DNA of 64,000 nt, taken from NCBI GenBank assembly GCA_028274465.1, contig CM051457.1, positions 97,525,982 to 97,589,981 on the forward strand, written 5' to 3'. Origin of the DNA: Plantago ovata. Its lineage: Eukaryota > Streptophyta > Magnoliopsida > Lamiales > Plantaginaceae. Position 1 is the stretch's first letter; the number at the start of each line of letters is the position of its first letter. Positions 34,963 through 44,606 of the stretch are shown here, piece by piece. Position numbers and translations under genes: made by a program. Below the pieces are notes generated by a model. The model saw nothing but the letters and a program-made list of their open reading frames with translations. It had not been told where the DNA came from and ran no database searches.

Positions 34963-35302
34963 GAGTGTTTGTAAATGATTTTAAAAGGTAGTTTTGATCT
35001 ATTTTAACTAAAGTAAAAAAAAATTATTTCACAGTGATAGGTGTTTGGTATTTTGGTCTAAAGTCAGTTTAAAATCACACAAGTAAAAGTTACAGTGTTG
35101 GTAAATTCAATTAAAACACTTATTTTTAGTTTTAAAAAAATTACGAACTGCTAAAAGCAGGTAGAACCATCAATTAATTTACATGTTTCTTACCTGCTTT
35201 TTCCGGAGAAGTGCAACAAAAGTTATAAAATAAAATACTAAAAAATTAATTTTACTACTCCAAAAGCACAAAAGTGATTTTCTAAACATTTTCCAAACAT
35301 TC
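34963..35302. mobile_element. Candidate foldback MITE
   Basis: The ends are roughly inverted (GAGTGTTTGTAAATGATT against AATGTTTGGAAAATG-type on the other strand). The centre has another dyad, AAAAGCAGGTAGA against TCTTACCTGCTTTT (about 35150-35210). The segment is AT-rich and non-coding. Target duplication is not resolved. Confidence 0.4.
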
Positions 35303-35376
35303 ACAAAATCATGAAGTTCCTCGTCCTCTATAAGAATGTTTCTGGCCAAAAGATCAATGTTTCCAAAAGTAGCATC

Positions 35377-36010
35377 TGTAAGAAAATAAGGTCAGAATTA
35401 CCCCTAGGGTGGTGCAGCGGAATTTCAAAATTTTCTTAACATGCATACTAATTGATCATGCATATAACGTATATTGAAACACAACAGTTAGAAGACTTAC
35501 AATACTCCAAAAGCTAGAATAAGAATAGAATCGATATGCCAATCGATGTGATCCTCGTAATAGTCCGGTGTATCTTCTCCTTCGTTGAATTCGAAGATAT
35601 CTACAATACTTTGATTATCTGCAAGACAATAAAAGTTAGTTTCCAGCTCTTGTGAACCTCAACCTTGGTATCCACGGATGAACAGCTTATCGAGAGAATG
35701 ATAGGATATTCTCGAGTCAAACTCAGTTGACTCAAAAAGATGGCAGCGAAAAACAGGTGGCGGCGGCGGCGGTTGAGAGGTAGGGGTGAGCTTTTTATTT
35801 TCTCTAAAAAGAATAGAATAATAGTCTAAGAATAGTCTATTAAAAACTGTCTATGAAAACGTACTGAAAAAGATCTCTAATGATCTACTTATATAGTAGT
35901 CAATAGAAGCCTAAAGAACATTCTTTAGACTTAAAAAAGGAATAATAACTCAAGTTCTTATCGTACAAGGAAACCAATTCAAGTCTTGGTTCATTCCTAA
36001 TTATTCAAAG
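35377..36010 (-). repeat. LTR fragment related to the copia-2 LTR
   Basis: Read on the minus strand, this aligns with the last 570 bp of the copia-2 LTR at perhaps 75% identity. It shares 'ctgttcatccgtggatacc', 'ggttgaggtt', 'attgtcttgcagataat' and the end TTTTCTTACA at 35377. A GCC/GGC triplet run (about 35757-35772) is specific to this copy. No element body follows it, so it is a solo LTR or remnant. Its outer end is not visible. Confidence 0.7.
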
Positions 36011-36237
36011 GGTCCATAACTTTTTAAACCTAGTTATCGCCTCTAATAACATAATGAACCACCTTATGCCATCAATTACAAAAACGACCACGAACTTGAC
36101 CAATTCACGCTCTAGGCACTATTCCTTTTTCAGTTTTTGAGCAAGCCAAACAACCTTAGTATTTAAAAAAATAAAACTAATAATAACTAAAATAAAAATG
36201 ATAAAATAAAATAAAAATAATAAAAATAATTTTTTAA

Positions 36238-36606
36238 AAACAATCTTCTTCTTCTCTAGCTCCGGTACCGGAAAATTTTTCCGGTACCGGAGATCCGACA
36301 AGCTCTGGTCGGAACTGTGCAAGCTCCGGCCAGAGCTTGCAAAGCTCCGATCGGTTCCGATCTGGAGTTCAAAACTCCAGATCGGAGCCTGCCTAGCTCC
36401 GATCTGGAGGTTTAAGCTCCAGATCGGAGCTTGCGAGCTCCGGATCTGGAGCTCTGCATGCTCCAGGCCGGAGCTTGCACAGCTCCGGTGAGCTCTAAAA
36501 GCTCCGCTCTCCGATATGGAGCTTGCAAGTTCCTTGCCGGAGCTTGCACAACTCCGGTACCGGAATAATTATTCCGGTACCGCAATAATTATTCCGTTAC
36601 CGGAGC
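36238..36606. repeat. Second palindrome array (CTCCGGTACCGGAG / CTCCAGATCGGAG type)
   Basis: The array consists of short dyads such as TCCGGTACCGGA, AGCTCCGATC..GGAGCT and AATAATTATT, bounded at both ends by CCGGTACCGG blocks. It is flanked by AT-rich runs, as at 17.46-17.95 kb. The word AGCTCCG recurs throughout. Confidence 0.85.
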
Positions 36607-36842
36607 TTAAGGAAAAGTTGATTTAAAAAAAAATTAAAAGAAAAAAGAATTAGAAGGAACTAAAAATTACAAAGAAAAAAAAATTAGAAAAATAAAAAAG
36701 AAATAAATAGTTAGGCCATGTTTGGTTTGCACATTTTGTGCCTATGGCATTTCTGTAAATAATGTCCAGTCAACTCTGAAAATGAGGTTTTTGGTATTAA
36801 ATGTAATTGTGGGCATATTGAGGTTATTTTTTAGAAGTCACT

Positions 36843-36994
36843 TTTTTTTTTTTTAATAGTCGAACCATTACAATAAGTAACATCACAAATCTAGTAATAA
36901 ATTATAAATAATCACGCACTTGGCGAGAATTGAACCTATGACCTCTAGAGTCATGACACCTCAGTCTAACCAATTGAGCTAAACCTCATTGGTG
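36843..36994 (-). repeat. tRNA-derived SINE with 10-bp target duplication
   Basis: On the minus strand it has an A-box-like TAGCTCAATTGG, a B-box-like GGTTCAATTCTCG at the right distance for a Pol III promoter, an unrelated body, and a poly(A) tail (36843-36857 as T). It is flanked by AGAAGTCACT (36833-36842) and AGAAGTCTCT (36995-37004), one mismatch. A 5'-truncated relative lies at 12353-12470. Confidence 0.88.
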
Positions 36995-37121
36995 AGAAGT
37001 CTCTTCTTAACGTGGTCTTTTAAGTTAATTTCTCTATTTATAAATGATACTTGCTTTATATAAACATCTTACTTTCATAGTAGATCCTCTGATCAACCAA
37101 TCACCATAATGCAAAATTATT

Positions 37122-38595
37122 ATTTTTTTGTTTTTTTTTTTTTTAGAAGGAAAAATCATATATTACTTAAATGACATCAAGTTACATCCGAATGTTCAGT
37201 CGGCCAATCCGAAAGACCACTACTATCTGCACCAACAGTCTGTGCTAATTCATGAGCTAAACTATTACAATTTCTGCGAATAAAGCCGAAAGAACAAGAA
37301 GTAAACGAAGTACTCAACCGTTTTGTTTCAGCTGTAACTATGCCACTTGCGCCTAAGTAAACAGTAGGAGACTTGAGTTGATTCATGACACTCAGGTTAT
37401 CCCCCTCAAAGTCTACATTATCGAGGTTCATCTCCAGCGCAAATTCAACTGCTAGACGGCCAGCAATGGCTTCCGCGACCTCCGGGTCAGTCACATGGGG
37501 GGAAACTTTCTTTTCCATGCTACAACAGCCCCGTTGCTGTCTCTGATGACAATACCTGCTCTAGTTCCGCGTAGCGATTGACTGATTGCTGCATCAAAAT
37601 TCACTTTGTATCTCCCCGGCCTTTGTGGCGTCCATTGTCCCCTCTCTGTGTCCGGTGGCCTAGGTTGTGCGAAGATGTTCTGAGCCTCTCTGAACTTCTG
37701 TAGGTACTGTAACGTGAAAGAAATCGAATCCATAGCATCATACCCTACCTGCTCATGCAGCATTTTATTCATGTTCCCCCAGATACTCCAGCAAAGCATA
37801 CAGAACATTTCCAATTCATCTTGCTTCACCTTACCCCGGACAGCCTCAACCCAATCAGCAACATTCAAAGTATGAAAAGACACCACCTGATGGGGTAAAC
37901 CCGAACTTGCCCACAAAAGTCTCGCATAGGTACAATCCCGCAAAGAATGTAAAATACTTTCAGAATTGCATTTACATACCGGGCACAGATTTTCAACATT
38001 AACGCCACGTCTGCATAAATTAGCACAAACAGGGAGAGAGTTTTTAAGCATCCTCCAACTGAACACTTTAATCTTTGGCGGGATTTTTAAATGCCAAACC
38101 CATTCCCAGTTATGTCTCTGCGCTAAGCTGCTACTGCCATTCTTGTTTTGGAGTTTCTGCCGCTGCAAGTCTCGTGCCAAGTAGTACGCTGACCTGACTG
38201 TATAGAAACCGTTCTTTGAGTAATTCCAGACTCTGACATCCTGCGCTCCATTTAACGGTAGGGGCATATGTAGTATATCATCTTTATCCTCCTCCCAAAA
38301 AAGCAAACTCACTAGATTTACATCCCATTGACCCTCCGTGATCAAATTAGCAACAGAAACCTCCCCGAGCTCGTACAAATCTGGTGTAATTGGGCGCAAA
38401 TTACGGTTCCTTGCTATCCAGCAATCTCTCCATATACTGATATCCTTCCCATCGCCTACCCTCCATCTGATACCATTCCTAACCATATTCATCGCAACCC
38501 AAATACTCTTCCAGGTAAATGAGGCGTTACTCCGCAAAGTTGATTCGAAAATATCTGTGGATGGGAACTATTTCGCCTTATAAACTCTGCTTCCG
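37122..38595 (-). mobile_element. 5'-truncated LINE (L1 type)
   Basis: The poly(A) tail appears as T-runs at about 37125-37143. The body encodes the C-terminal third of a LINE polyprotein. The left coding end stops at about 38595, where gypsy-1 sequence begins. The visible LINE therefore lacks the endonuclease and reverse-transcriptase core. Confidence 0.8.
37177..38595 (-). pseudogene. LINE ORF2 remnant: zinc-binding RT-associated domain and RNase H
   Basis: The frame begins near RVYKAK (38586), has a TAG where the family has Tyr, and continues as SNASFTWKSIW, WRVGDGKDISIW and the zf-RVT domain (FSWRMLKNSLP, CPVCK). RNase H follows (KVNFDAAI, then IAGRLAVEFAL, VDFEGDN and RNCNSLAHELA). A frameshift sits at the run of six C on the coding strand (37497-37502); one more C would keep the frame. 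The gene is truncated and inactive. Confidence 0.85.
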
Positions 38596-38602
38596 AGTCT
38601 CG

Positions 38603-40518
38603 ATGAGCTCAGGGAACAAGTACTTCTATTACTTCAACGCTCGGCCCGGGTTAGGCTTCATCATGGACGCTCCCAGCTCCTCGGGCTACAAATGGTTTCA
38701 TAGGTACTTCTACATCAGGAAGAGGAAGTTGCCTAACATGACCGAGGAGGAGTTGGAGTGGGGAGTACCCAAACTCATGTTCCGGGGAAAGATAGCGGAC
38801 AAGCATCCATTGCCCGAGGAGTCCGATCCGTGGGTCGTGGAGCTCGAGGAGCAAAATCGGGGACCTCATCCCGAGAAGTACTTCTACTGGGGGTTTGTCC
38901 TCCAGCCACTTCCGTTTTTGGCGGGCCTTTCGCCCTATGCTTACACAGGGTATATCGGGAACCGATATACTAAAAAAGTCCTCTTCGGTAATAAGTCTTC
39001 GCATTTTTTCTTCGCTTTGCACTTGTATTTTTTCTTTGCTTGCTTTGTTTGTTTGTGATCTTCCTCGCTTTCTTACTTTCCTCGTCGATTCTTATTGCTC
39101 CTCGATCGTACTGACTTGTGTTTATTCTCTTGCAGCTTATTGGTTGCAGTGGATCATGTCGAAGACTTTGGCCGCAAAGGAGGAACAGAGGAGGAAGCAG
39201 AGGTTGGCCAACAAACAAACGAAGATCCTCGGTTCTTTGAACTTGACCCCTCCTCGTAATGCCGCGCATCATCGTGATGCTTTAGTGCAGGAGGGGCTCG
39301 ACACCAGAGAGAACCCTGTGGAGGCCATCAAGAGGGCCGAAGAGGAGGCCGCTGCGAAGAGGGCCAAGGAGGCTAAGGAGGCCGAGGAGGAGGCACTAAA
39401 TACCATTGAGGCGGAGAAGAGGCCTGAGAGGCCAGCGGCGAAGAAGGGAGCGAGGAAGCTCACCCTTGGGGGAAACAATGAACCTGCCCGGAAAAAGGGT
39501 AAGGTGGCCGCTTCTGGCGACGAAGTGAAGCGGCTCATCCAAATGAGCGACCTTGATAGGGCACATGAGCTGAGCATGTGCTCGCTCCAGGTATTTTTCT
39601 CCCTTTCTTTCGTTGTAAAATCTCTTAAGTGTAAATTTGATTCGCCTCGCTAACTGTGACTTCTTTTTGCAGCTCGAGAACTTGAAGGAGGCCTATGGCC
39701 AAGTTGCTGCTGATCGGGCCGATATAGGGGTCGTGATCGAGGACCTCGAGAAGAAGCTTGCTGCTTCAGAATCAAAAGCAAAGGTCTCGGAGGCTGAGGC
39801 CGGGCGGCTGAAAATAAAGGTGGACGAGCTCGAGAAGGAGCTGTCCCGGGAGAGGTCGAGGAGCAAGAGCTTCAAGGGTGCCTACGCTACTTTATCCATT
39901 TGCATGGAGAAGTTCAAGGCAAGCATCCTGTCCTTCGTGAAAGGAAGCCGAGTCGCCGCTGCTCGCGACTTCATGTCCTCGGTCACCTATAAGCTGGCCC
40001 AGAGAGACGTGCAAGTGGCGTCGCGCGAGGAGGGCTTCTTCTCTTGCGTTGGCCAGCTGAAGAGGGTCAACTTGCTCCCGGCCGACTTCGATCCTGATGA
40101 TCGCGAGGACTTGCACCCTGGAAGGCGCGAGGATCTTACTCCTTACCCTGATGAGGAGATTGCCGAGGAGATGCACGAGGCGTGCGAGTTCGGCGAGCTG
40201 GTGACCGACCCTGAAGTCCCATATCCTAGCAAGCCAGCTTACCTTCCCGCCTGGGTGCCCGAGTGCTTGAGGAGCGGGATCATCTATCCGTTCGAGAAGG
40301 CAGCTCTTCGGAACGCTGCTTGGGTAAAGTTGAGTGATCCGGTCCTTGGGAGGGCAGCCGACTTCATCGAGCCCGAACTCACTATGTATCAGAAAGCGAT
40401 TGAAGAGGCTCAAGATCAGGAGCGAGACGACGCTGAAGGCCATGAACAGAGCTCCGTGCGAGGAGCTACTAGCACGACCACCCCGGTCACTGAATTCACT
40501 GATAGTCGCACTCGTTAG
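38603..40518 (+). CDS. Antisense extra ORF of gypsy-1 (Transposase_28-like, coiled coil), 5'-truncated
   Basis: Three exons, 38603-38987, 39136-39590 and 39673-40518, are joined by GT-AG introns in frame to a TAG. Exon 1 resembles the 'putative gypsy type transposon' domain (FNARPGLGFIMDAPSSS, KWFHRYFYI). Exon 2 is Lys/Glu/Ala-rich with basic patches. Exon 3 is a coiled coil (LEKKLAASESKAKVSEAEA) followed by an acidic, Pro-rich tail. It lies between integrase and the missing 3' LTR, on the strand opposite pol. That is the known position and orientation of additional ORFs in Tat-lineage plant gypsy elements. Function is unknown. The LINE junction at about 38595 removes the true start. Confidence 0.75.
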
Positions 40519-41333
40519 GACCGGGGAGCCTCCTTGAAGACCGAGTATGCTCGGGCCTGTTGTAATCTTTTCATTTCTGTACTTGCGTTTATTTCCGAAC
40601 AATTTTCATTTGGCCCTTTGTGGCACTCCTCGAAACATATGTGTTTGTAACATAATTTTTTCTGTTGTTGTTTCATCGCTACTCTTTTCTTTCAATAAAA
40701 TATATTGCTCTTCGCTTCTTACTTATACTTGTGTTTTTACTAATTCCAACTTTGTTATGACGTATAACTTGGATAGAGTAGTTAAACACGTATAAGTTAG
40801 AATCGAGAACCAATGTTCTTCGCTACAAGCTCTTCGAATTATCAACGTAGATTCTTCGCTTCTCGATCGTTTCGACCACTTAGGAAAGAATTCTAAGTGT
40901 TGAACTTAGAAAAATTTCCAAGTGCTGAGTTAGAAAGACTGGAGGTCGCTCTCCTCGATCACTTCCGTCTCTTCACTTTTTTCTTCTTTGAATGGTTCCC
41001 TGATAAAAACTCTCATAGGGTTTGGAGAGCGGGGAGGGTTCCCCTTAATCATGGAAATCGAATAGCTTGTATGTCGGTTAAGTAATCTTTTCTCGATCGA
41101 GTAGTCTTACTTTTTGAGTATAGTAGCTCTATACTTGAACATTTTCTTGTTGAAAGATAGACATTGTATTGATTTGTCGGAAATGCAATTACAATGGGGG
41201 CTCTTCGGCCGGCTTGCTTACAACAACTTCTTAACAAAAACAAGGGGTGCCTCTCACGTGGACCAGTGAGGAATCCTTCTCGGTCTATTTCCCATGGGTT
41301 CTTCCAAAAAGCTTTTTTTTCTCCCCCACAACT
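40519..41333. other. Non-coding internal region of gypsy-1
   Basis: This stretch lies between the convergent 3' ends of the antisense ORF and pol. It contains AT-rich sequence with an AATAAA-type signal near 40694, which may end the antisense transcript. No further frame is recognised. Confidence 0.55.
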
Positions 41334-44300
41334 TCAAGCGTAGAATCTCTGGAGGTTAGAAGTATTCCATGGGTTCTTTAGTACCCTTCCCTCCATGTCT
41401 TGAAGACGATAACTTCCGTTGGACCTTGCTTCAATTATCTTGTATGGGCCTTCCCAATTGGGTTGCATCTTCCCAACTTTGCCCAGGATGTCCGCTCTTC
41501 GGAGTACTAGGTCTCCTACTTGGAAGTCTCTCTCTCTTACACCTTTGTTGTAGGTCTTCGCGATGAGTGCTTGATATCTGAGGATATTGGCCAAGGCGTT
41601 GGTCCTCGCTTCACTGATTGTCTCCAGGTCGAAGAGTCTCTCTGTATGATTGTCCTCGGGTTGATACCCTTGGATTCTGAGGGTTTCCACCGCCACTTCT
41701 GCTGGTATGACCGCCTCGGACCCGTAAACTAGCGAGAAGGGAGTCTCTCTTGTAGCTGTTTTTGAAGTAGTGCGGTATGCCCACACTACTCCATCAAGCT
41801 CGTCGACCCAGTCCTTGTTGGTGGCGAACCTCTTCTGCAAGTTGTTGACGAGGATTTTGTTGACGGCTTCTGTTTGCCCATTGGATTGAGGATGTCCTAC
41901 AGAGGTATACCTCCTCTCAATCTTCATTTCCTTGCACCATTCATTGAATCTTTGGCCACAAAATTGAGCACCATTATCCGAGATGAGGACCCTTGGCAAG
42001 CCAAATCGACACACGATGTTCCTCCATACGAAGTTCATCACTCTTTGTTCGGTGATGGTAGATACTGCCTCAACTTCCGCCCACTTGCTAAAGTATTCGA
42101 CCGCAACAATGATGAACTTCTTTTGACCCGTGCCTCTTGGAAAGGGACCGACTATGTCGATGCCCCATATGTCGAAAGGGCAAGTGATGGCGATGGGCAT
42201 GAGAGGTTTCGCCGGGACGTTGATCAAATTGGCGTGCAATTGACACTCCTCGCACTTTCTCACAAATTGGGCAGCGTCTTCGCGAACGGTGGGCCAGTAG
42301 TATCCTTGTCGAATGACTTTTTGCGCGAGGGTTCTTCCTCCGGCATGGTCTCTGCAACTTCCTCGATGCATTTCTCCAAGAAGTTTTTGAACTTCATGCT
42401 CGGCGACGCATCTCAAGTAGACTCCCTCGAAAGACCTTTTGTACAAGTAGTCTCCTTGCATGATGTATCGAGGAGCTTTTCCCTTGATTCTCCTTGCTTC
42501 AGCCTTGTCACGAGGAAGGCTTCCATTTTTGAGATATGTTGTTATCTCTTGCATCCAATTCGGTTGATCGTCAATTGCCAAGACGTTTGGCTTCGATGAC
42601 CACAAAGATGATGCGTTGATTCTCATGAGTATCACGTTCCGGGTATCAACTCCTCCGGAGGCTGAAGCATACTTTGATAGGGCATCTGCCCTTTGATTGA
42701 GATCTCTTGAGAACTTTTCAATCTCACAACTTTCAAATTTTTGAATTTCTTCCGTGATGGCACTCTTGTACTCAGCCAGTGAGTCTTTCTTGGTTCTGAA
42801 TTTCCCCGAGATTTGCTTCTCAACCAGTTGGGAATCGGTGAAGAGATGTAGCTTCTTCACTTGCAATGACTTTGCCATACGTAGAGCTATGAGGATGGCT
42901 TCATATTCTGCTTCATTGTTGGAGACCGGGAAGCTAAGAGTAACGGCGTACTCGAGTTCAGCCCCTCCGGGACTCTTGAAGTATATTCCTATCCCGCCAT
43001 TTTTTCCTGATGAGGATCCATCAACATGAAGAATCCAGACGTCTCCATGGTCGACTAATTCTTTGGGTTTTGGAGAGACGGTCTCCGCATCCTTTGGCTC
43101 GTCGGTTTTCTCTGTCAGGAACACTTCATGCCTTTTCCTTTTGGTTTGGGACATCGCTTTAAGCTCTTTTAAAGCATCTTCTAGAGCTTGCATCGGGTTG
43201 TTTTGATGGGGTTGCTCTTCGACCATCATCAAAGCACTCTTTGTCTCCGAAGAGTTTTCCTCTGAAGTTCCTTTTGAGGAATACTCCACAAGGAAGTCGG
43301 CTATGACTTGTGCCTTCTTGGCCACGGGTGCTTGGTAGTCGATGTCGTACTCACTTAGTTCAATCGCCCATCTTGCCATTCTTCCCGAATTTTCGGGTTT
43401 TCCGAGGACTTGCTTGAGAGGTTGCTTTGTCAAAACAACAACCTTGTGAGCACCAAAGTATGGTTTTAACCTCTTTGCAGTATAAACGAGGGCAAAGGAA
43501 AGCCTCTCGATATCCATGTACCGCGTTTCAGCCCCGGCAAGTACTTTGCTCAAGTAGTAGATGGGCAAGTGGTCGTTCCCTTGGATTCGCACCAAGACCG
43601 AGCTGATAGCTTCCCCGGTTGCTGCTAAGTACAAATAGAGTACCTCTCCTTCTACGGGTTTCGACAATAGAGGAGGAGCGAGTAAGTATTCTTTCAGCTT
43701 CTCGAAGGCTTCCTCGCACTCCTTCGTCCACTCGAAGTGGCTGCTCTTTCTCAACACCTTGAAGAAAGGTAGATTTTTCTCGGCAGACCTTGAGATGAAT
43801 CTACTCAATGCAATTGATTTTCTGACCAATTGTTGCACCTCATTGATGGATTGAGGTTGTGGAAGATCGAGGATGGCCTTTATCTTTTCGGGGTTTGCTT
43901 CTATTCCTCTTTCTGTCACCATGTAACCGAAGAACTTCCCCCCTTTGACTCCAAAGGTACACTTCGCTGGGTTGAGCTTCATGCCATACTTTCTCAAGAT
44001 TGAGAAGCATTTTGCCAGGTAACCTACATGTTGCTCCTCGGTTTTGCTCTTGACGAGCATGTCATCGACATATACCTCCATTGTTTTACCCAGCTCTTCT
44101 TTGAACATCTTGTTAACCAACCTTTGGTAGGTCGCTCCGGCGTTCTTAAGACCAAATGGCATCACGTTGAAGCAATACACATTGCCGTTAGCGAAGAAGG
44201 CAGTCTTAGGCACATCATCTTTGGCCATTTTGACCTGGTAGAAGCCCTGGTACGCATCCATGAAACTCAGGAGGGCGCATCCAGCGGTGGAATCGACCAG

Positions 44301-44606
44301 CTGATCGATCCGTGGGAGAGGGTACGGATCCTTCGGGCAAAACTTGTTGAGCCTTGTAAAATTGTTGCACATTCGCCATTTCCCCGGACCCTTCTCCACG
44401 AGGACCACATTGCATACCCAGTCGGAGTATCTCACTTCCTTGATGTGGCCAGCTTTAAGAAGCCTTTGTACTTCCGCTTCTATGATGGCATTATCTTCCG
44501 CACTGAAGTCTCTTCGCTTTTCTCTGATGTGGGTGATCGATGGGTCTACGTTCAGACGGTGACGGCGACACGTGGGTCGATCCCCTTCAGGTCCTCGGTA
44601 CTCCAT
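41334..44606 (-). CDS. Gypsy-1 pol: RT, RNase H, second RNase H, integrase (open)
   Basis: The frame is open for 1090 residues. RT spans about 40-260 with catalytic YVDDM at 179-183. The first RNase H spans about 300-440. A second, archaeal-type RNase H starts at 529 (DGSSSGKNGG, NEAEYE at 564, FTDS at 589, RADALS at 639). Integrase has an HHCC zinc finger (His747, His754, Cys785, Cys788) and D,D35E residues Asp817, Asp877 and Glu913, then the GPY/F-type tail (WEGPYKI). The first dozen residues are out of frame with family sequence. The upstream gag-protease frame joins it through a one-base deletion near 44560. It would copy and integrate the element. All catalytic residues are present. Confidence 0.92.
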   Translation of the reverse strand: MEYRGPEGDRPTCRRHRLNVDPSITHIREKRRDFSAEDNAIIEAEVQRLLKAGHIKEVRYSDWVCNVVLVEKGPGKWRMCNNFTRLNKFCPKDPYPLPRIDQLVDSTAGCALLSFMDAYQGFYQVKMAKDDVPKTAFFANGNVYCFNVMPFGLKNAGATYQRLVNKMFKEELGKTMEVYVDDMLVKSKTEEQHVGYLAKCFSILRKYGMKLNPAKCTFGVKGGKFFGYMVTERGIEANPEKIKAILDLPQPQSINEVQQLVRKSIALSRFISRSAEKNLPFFKVLRKSSHFEWTKECEEAFEKLKEYLLAPPLLSKPVEGEVLYLYLAATGEAISSVLVRIQGNDHLPIYYLSKVLAGAETRYMDIERLSFALVYTAKRLKPYFGAHKVVVLTKQPLKQVLGKPENSGRMARWAIELSEYDIDYQAPVAKKAQVIADFLVEYSSKGTSEENSSETKSALMMVEEQPHQNNPMQALEDALKELKAMSQTKRKRHEVFLTEKTDEPKDAETVSPKPKELVDHGDVWILHVDGSSSGKNGGIGIYFKSPGGAELEYAVTLSFPVSNNEAEYEAILIALRMAKSLQVKKLHLFTDSQLVEKQISGKFRTKKDSLAEYKSAITEEIQKFESCEIEKFSRDLNQRADALSKYASASGGVDTRNVILMRINASSLWSSKPNVLAIDDQPNWMQEITTYLKNGSLPRDKAEARRIKGKAPRYIMQGDYLYKRSFEGVYLRCVAEHEVQKLLGEMHRGSCRDHAGGRTLAQKVIRQGYYWPTVREDAAQFVRKCEECQLHANLINVPAKPLMPIAITCPFDIWGIDIVGPFPRGTGQKKFIIVAVEYFSKWAEVEAVSTITEQRVMNFVWRNIVCRFGLPRVLISDNGAQFCGQRFNEWCKEMKIERRYTSVGHPQSNGQTEAVNKILVNNLQKRFATNKDWVDELDGVVWAYRTTSKTATRETPFSLVYGSEAVIPAEVAVETLRIQGYQPEDNHTERLFDLETISEARTNALANILRYQALIAKTYNKGVRERDFQVGDLVLRRADILGKVGKMQPNWEGPYKIIEARSNGSYRLQDMEGRVLKNPWNTSNLQRFYA

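Noticed and set aside
36900-36994. A tRNA gene on the minus strand
   Set aside because: A-box and B-box are present, but the acceptor stem does not pair, a poly(A) tail follows and target duplications flank it, so it is a SINE.
42088-42357. Arg/His-rich frames overlapping gypsy-1 pol on both strands
   Set aside because: Out-of-frame shadows of the open pol frame.
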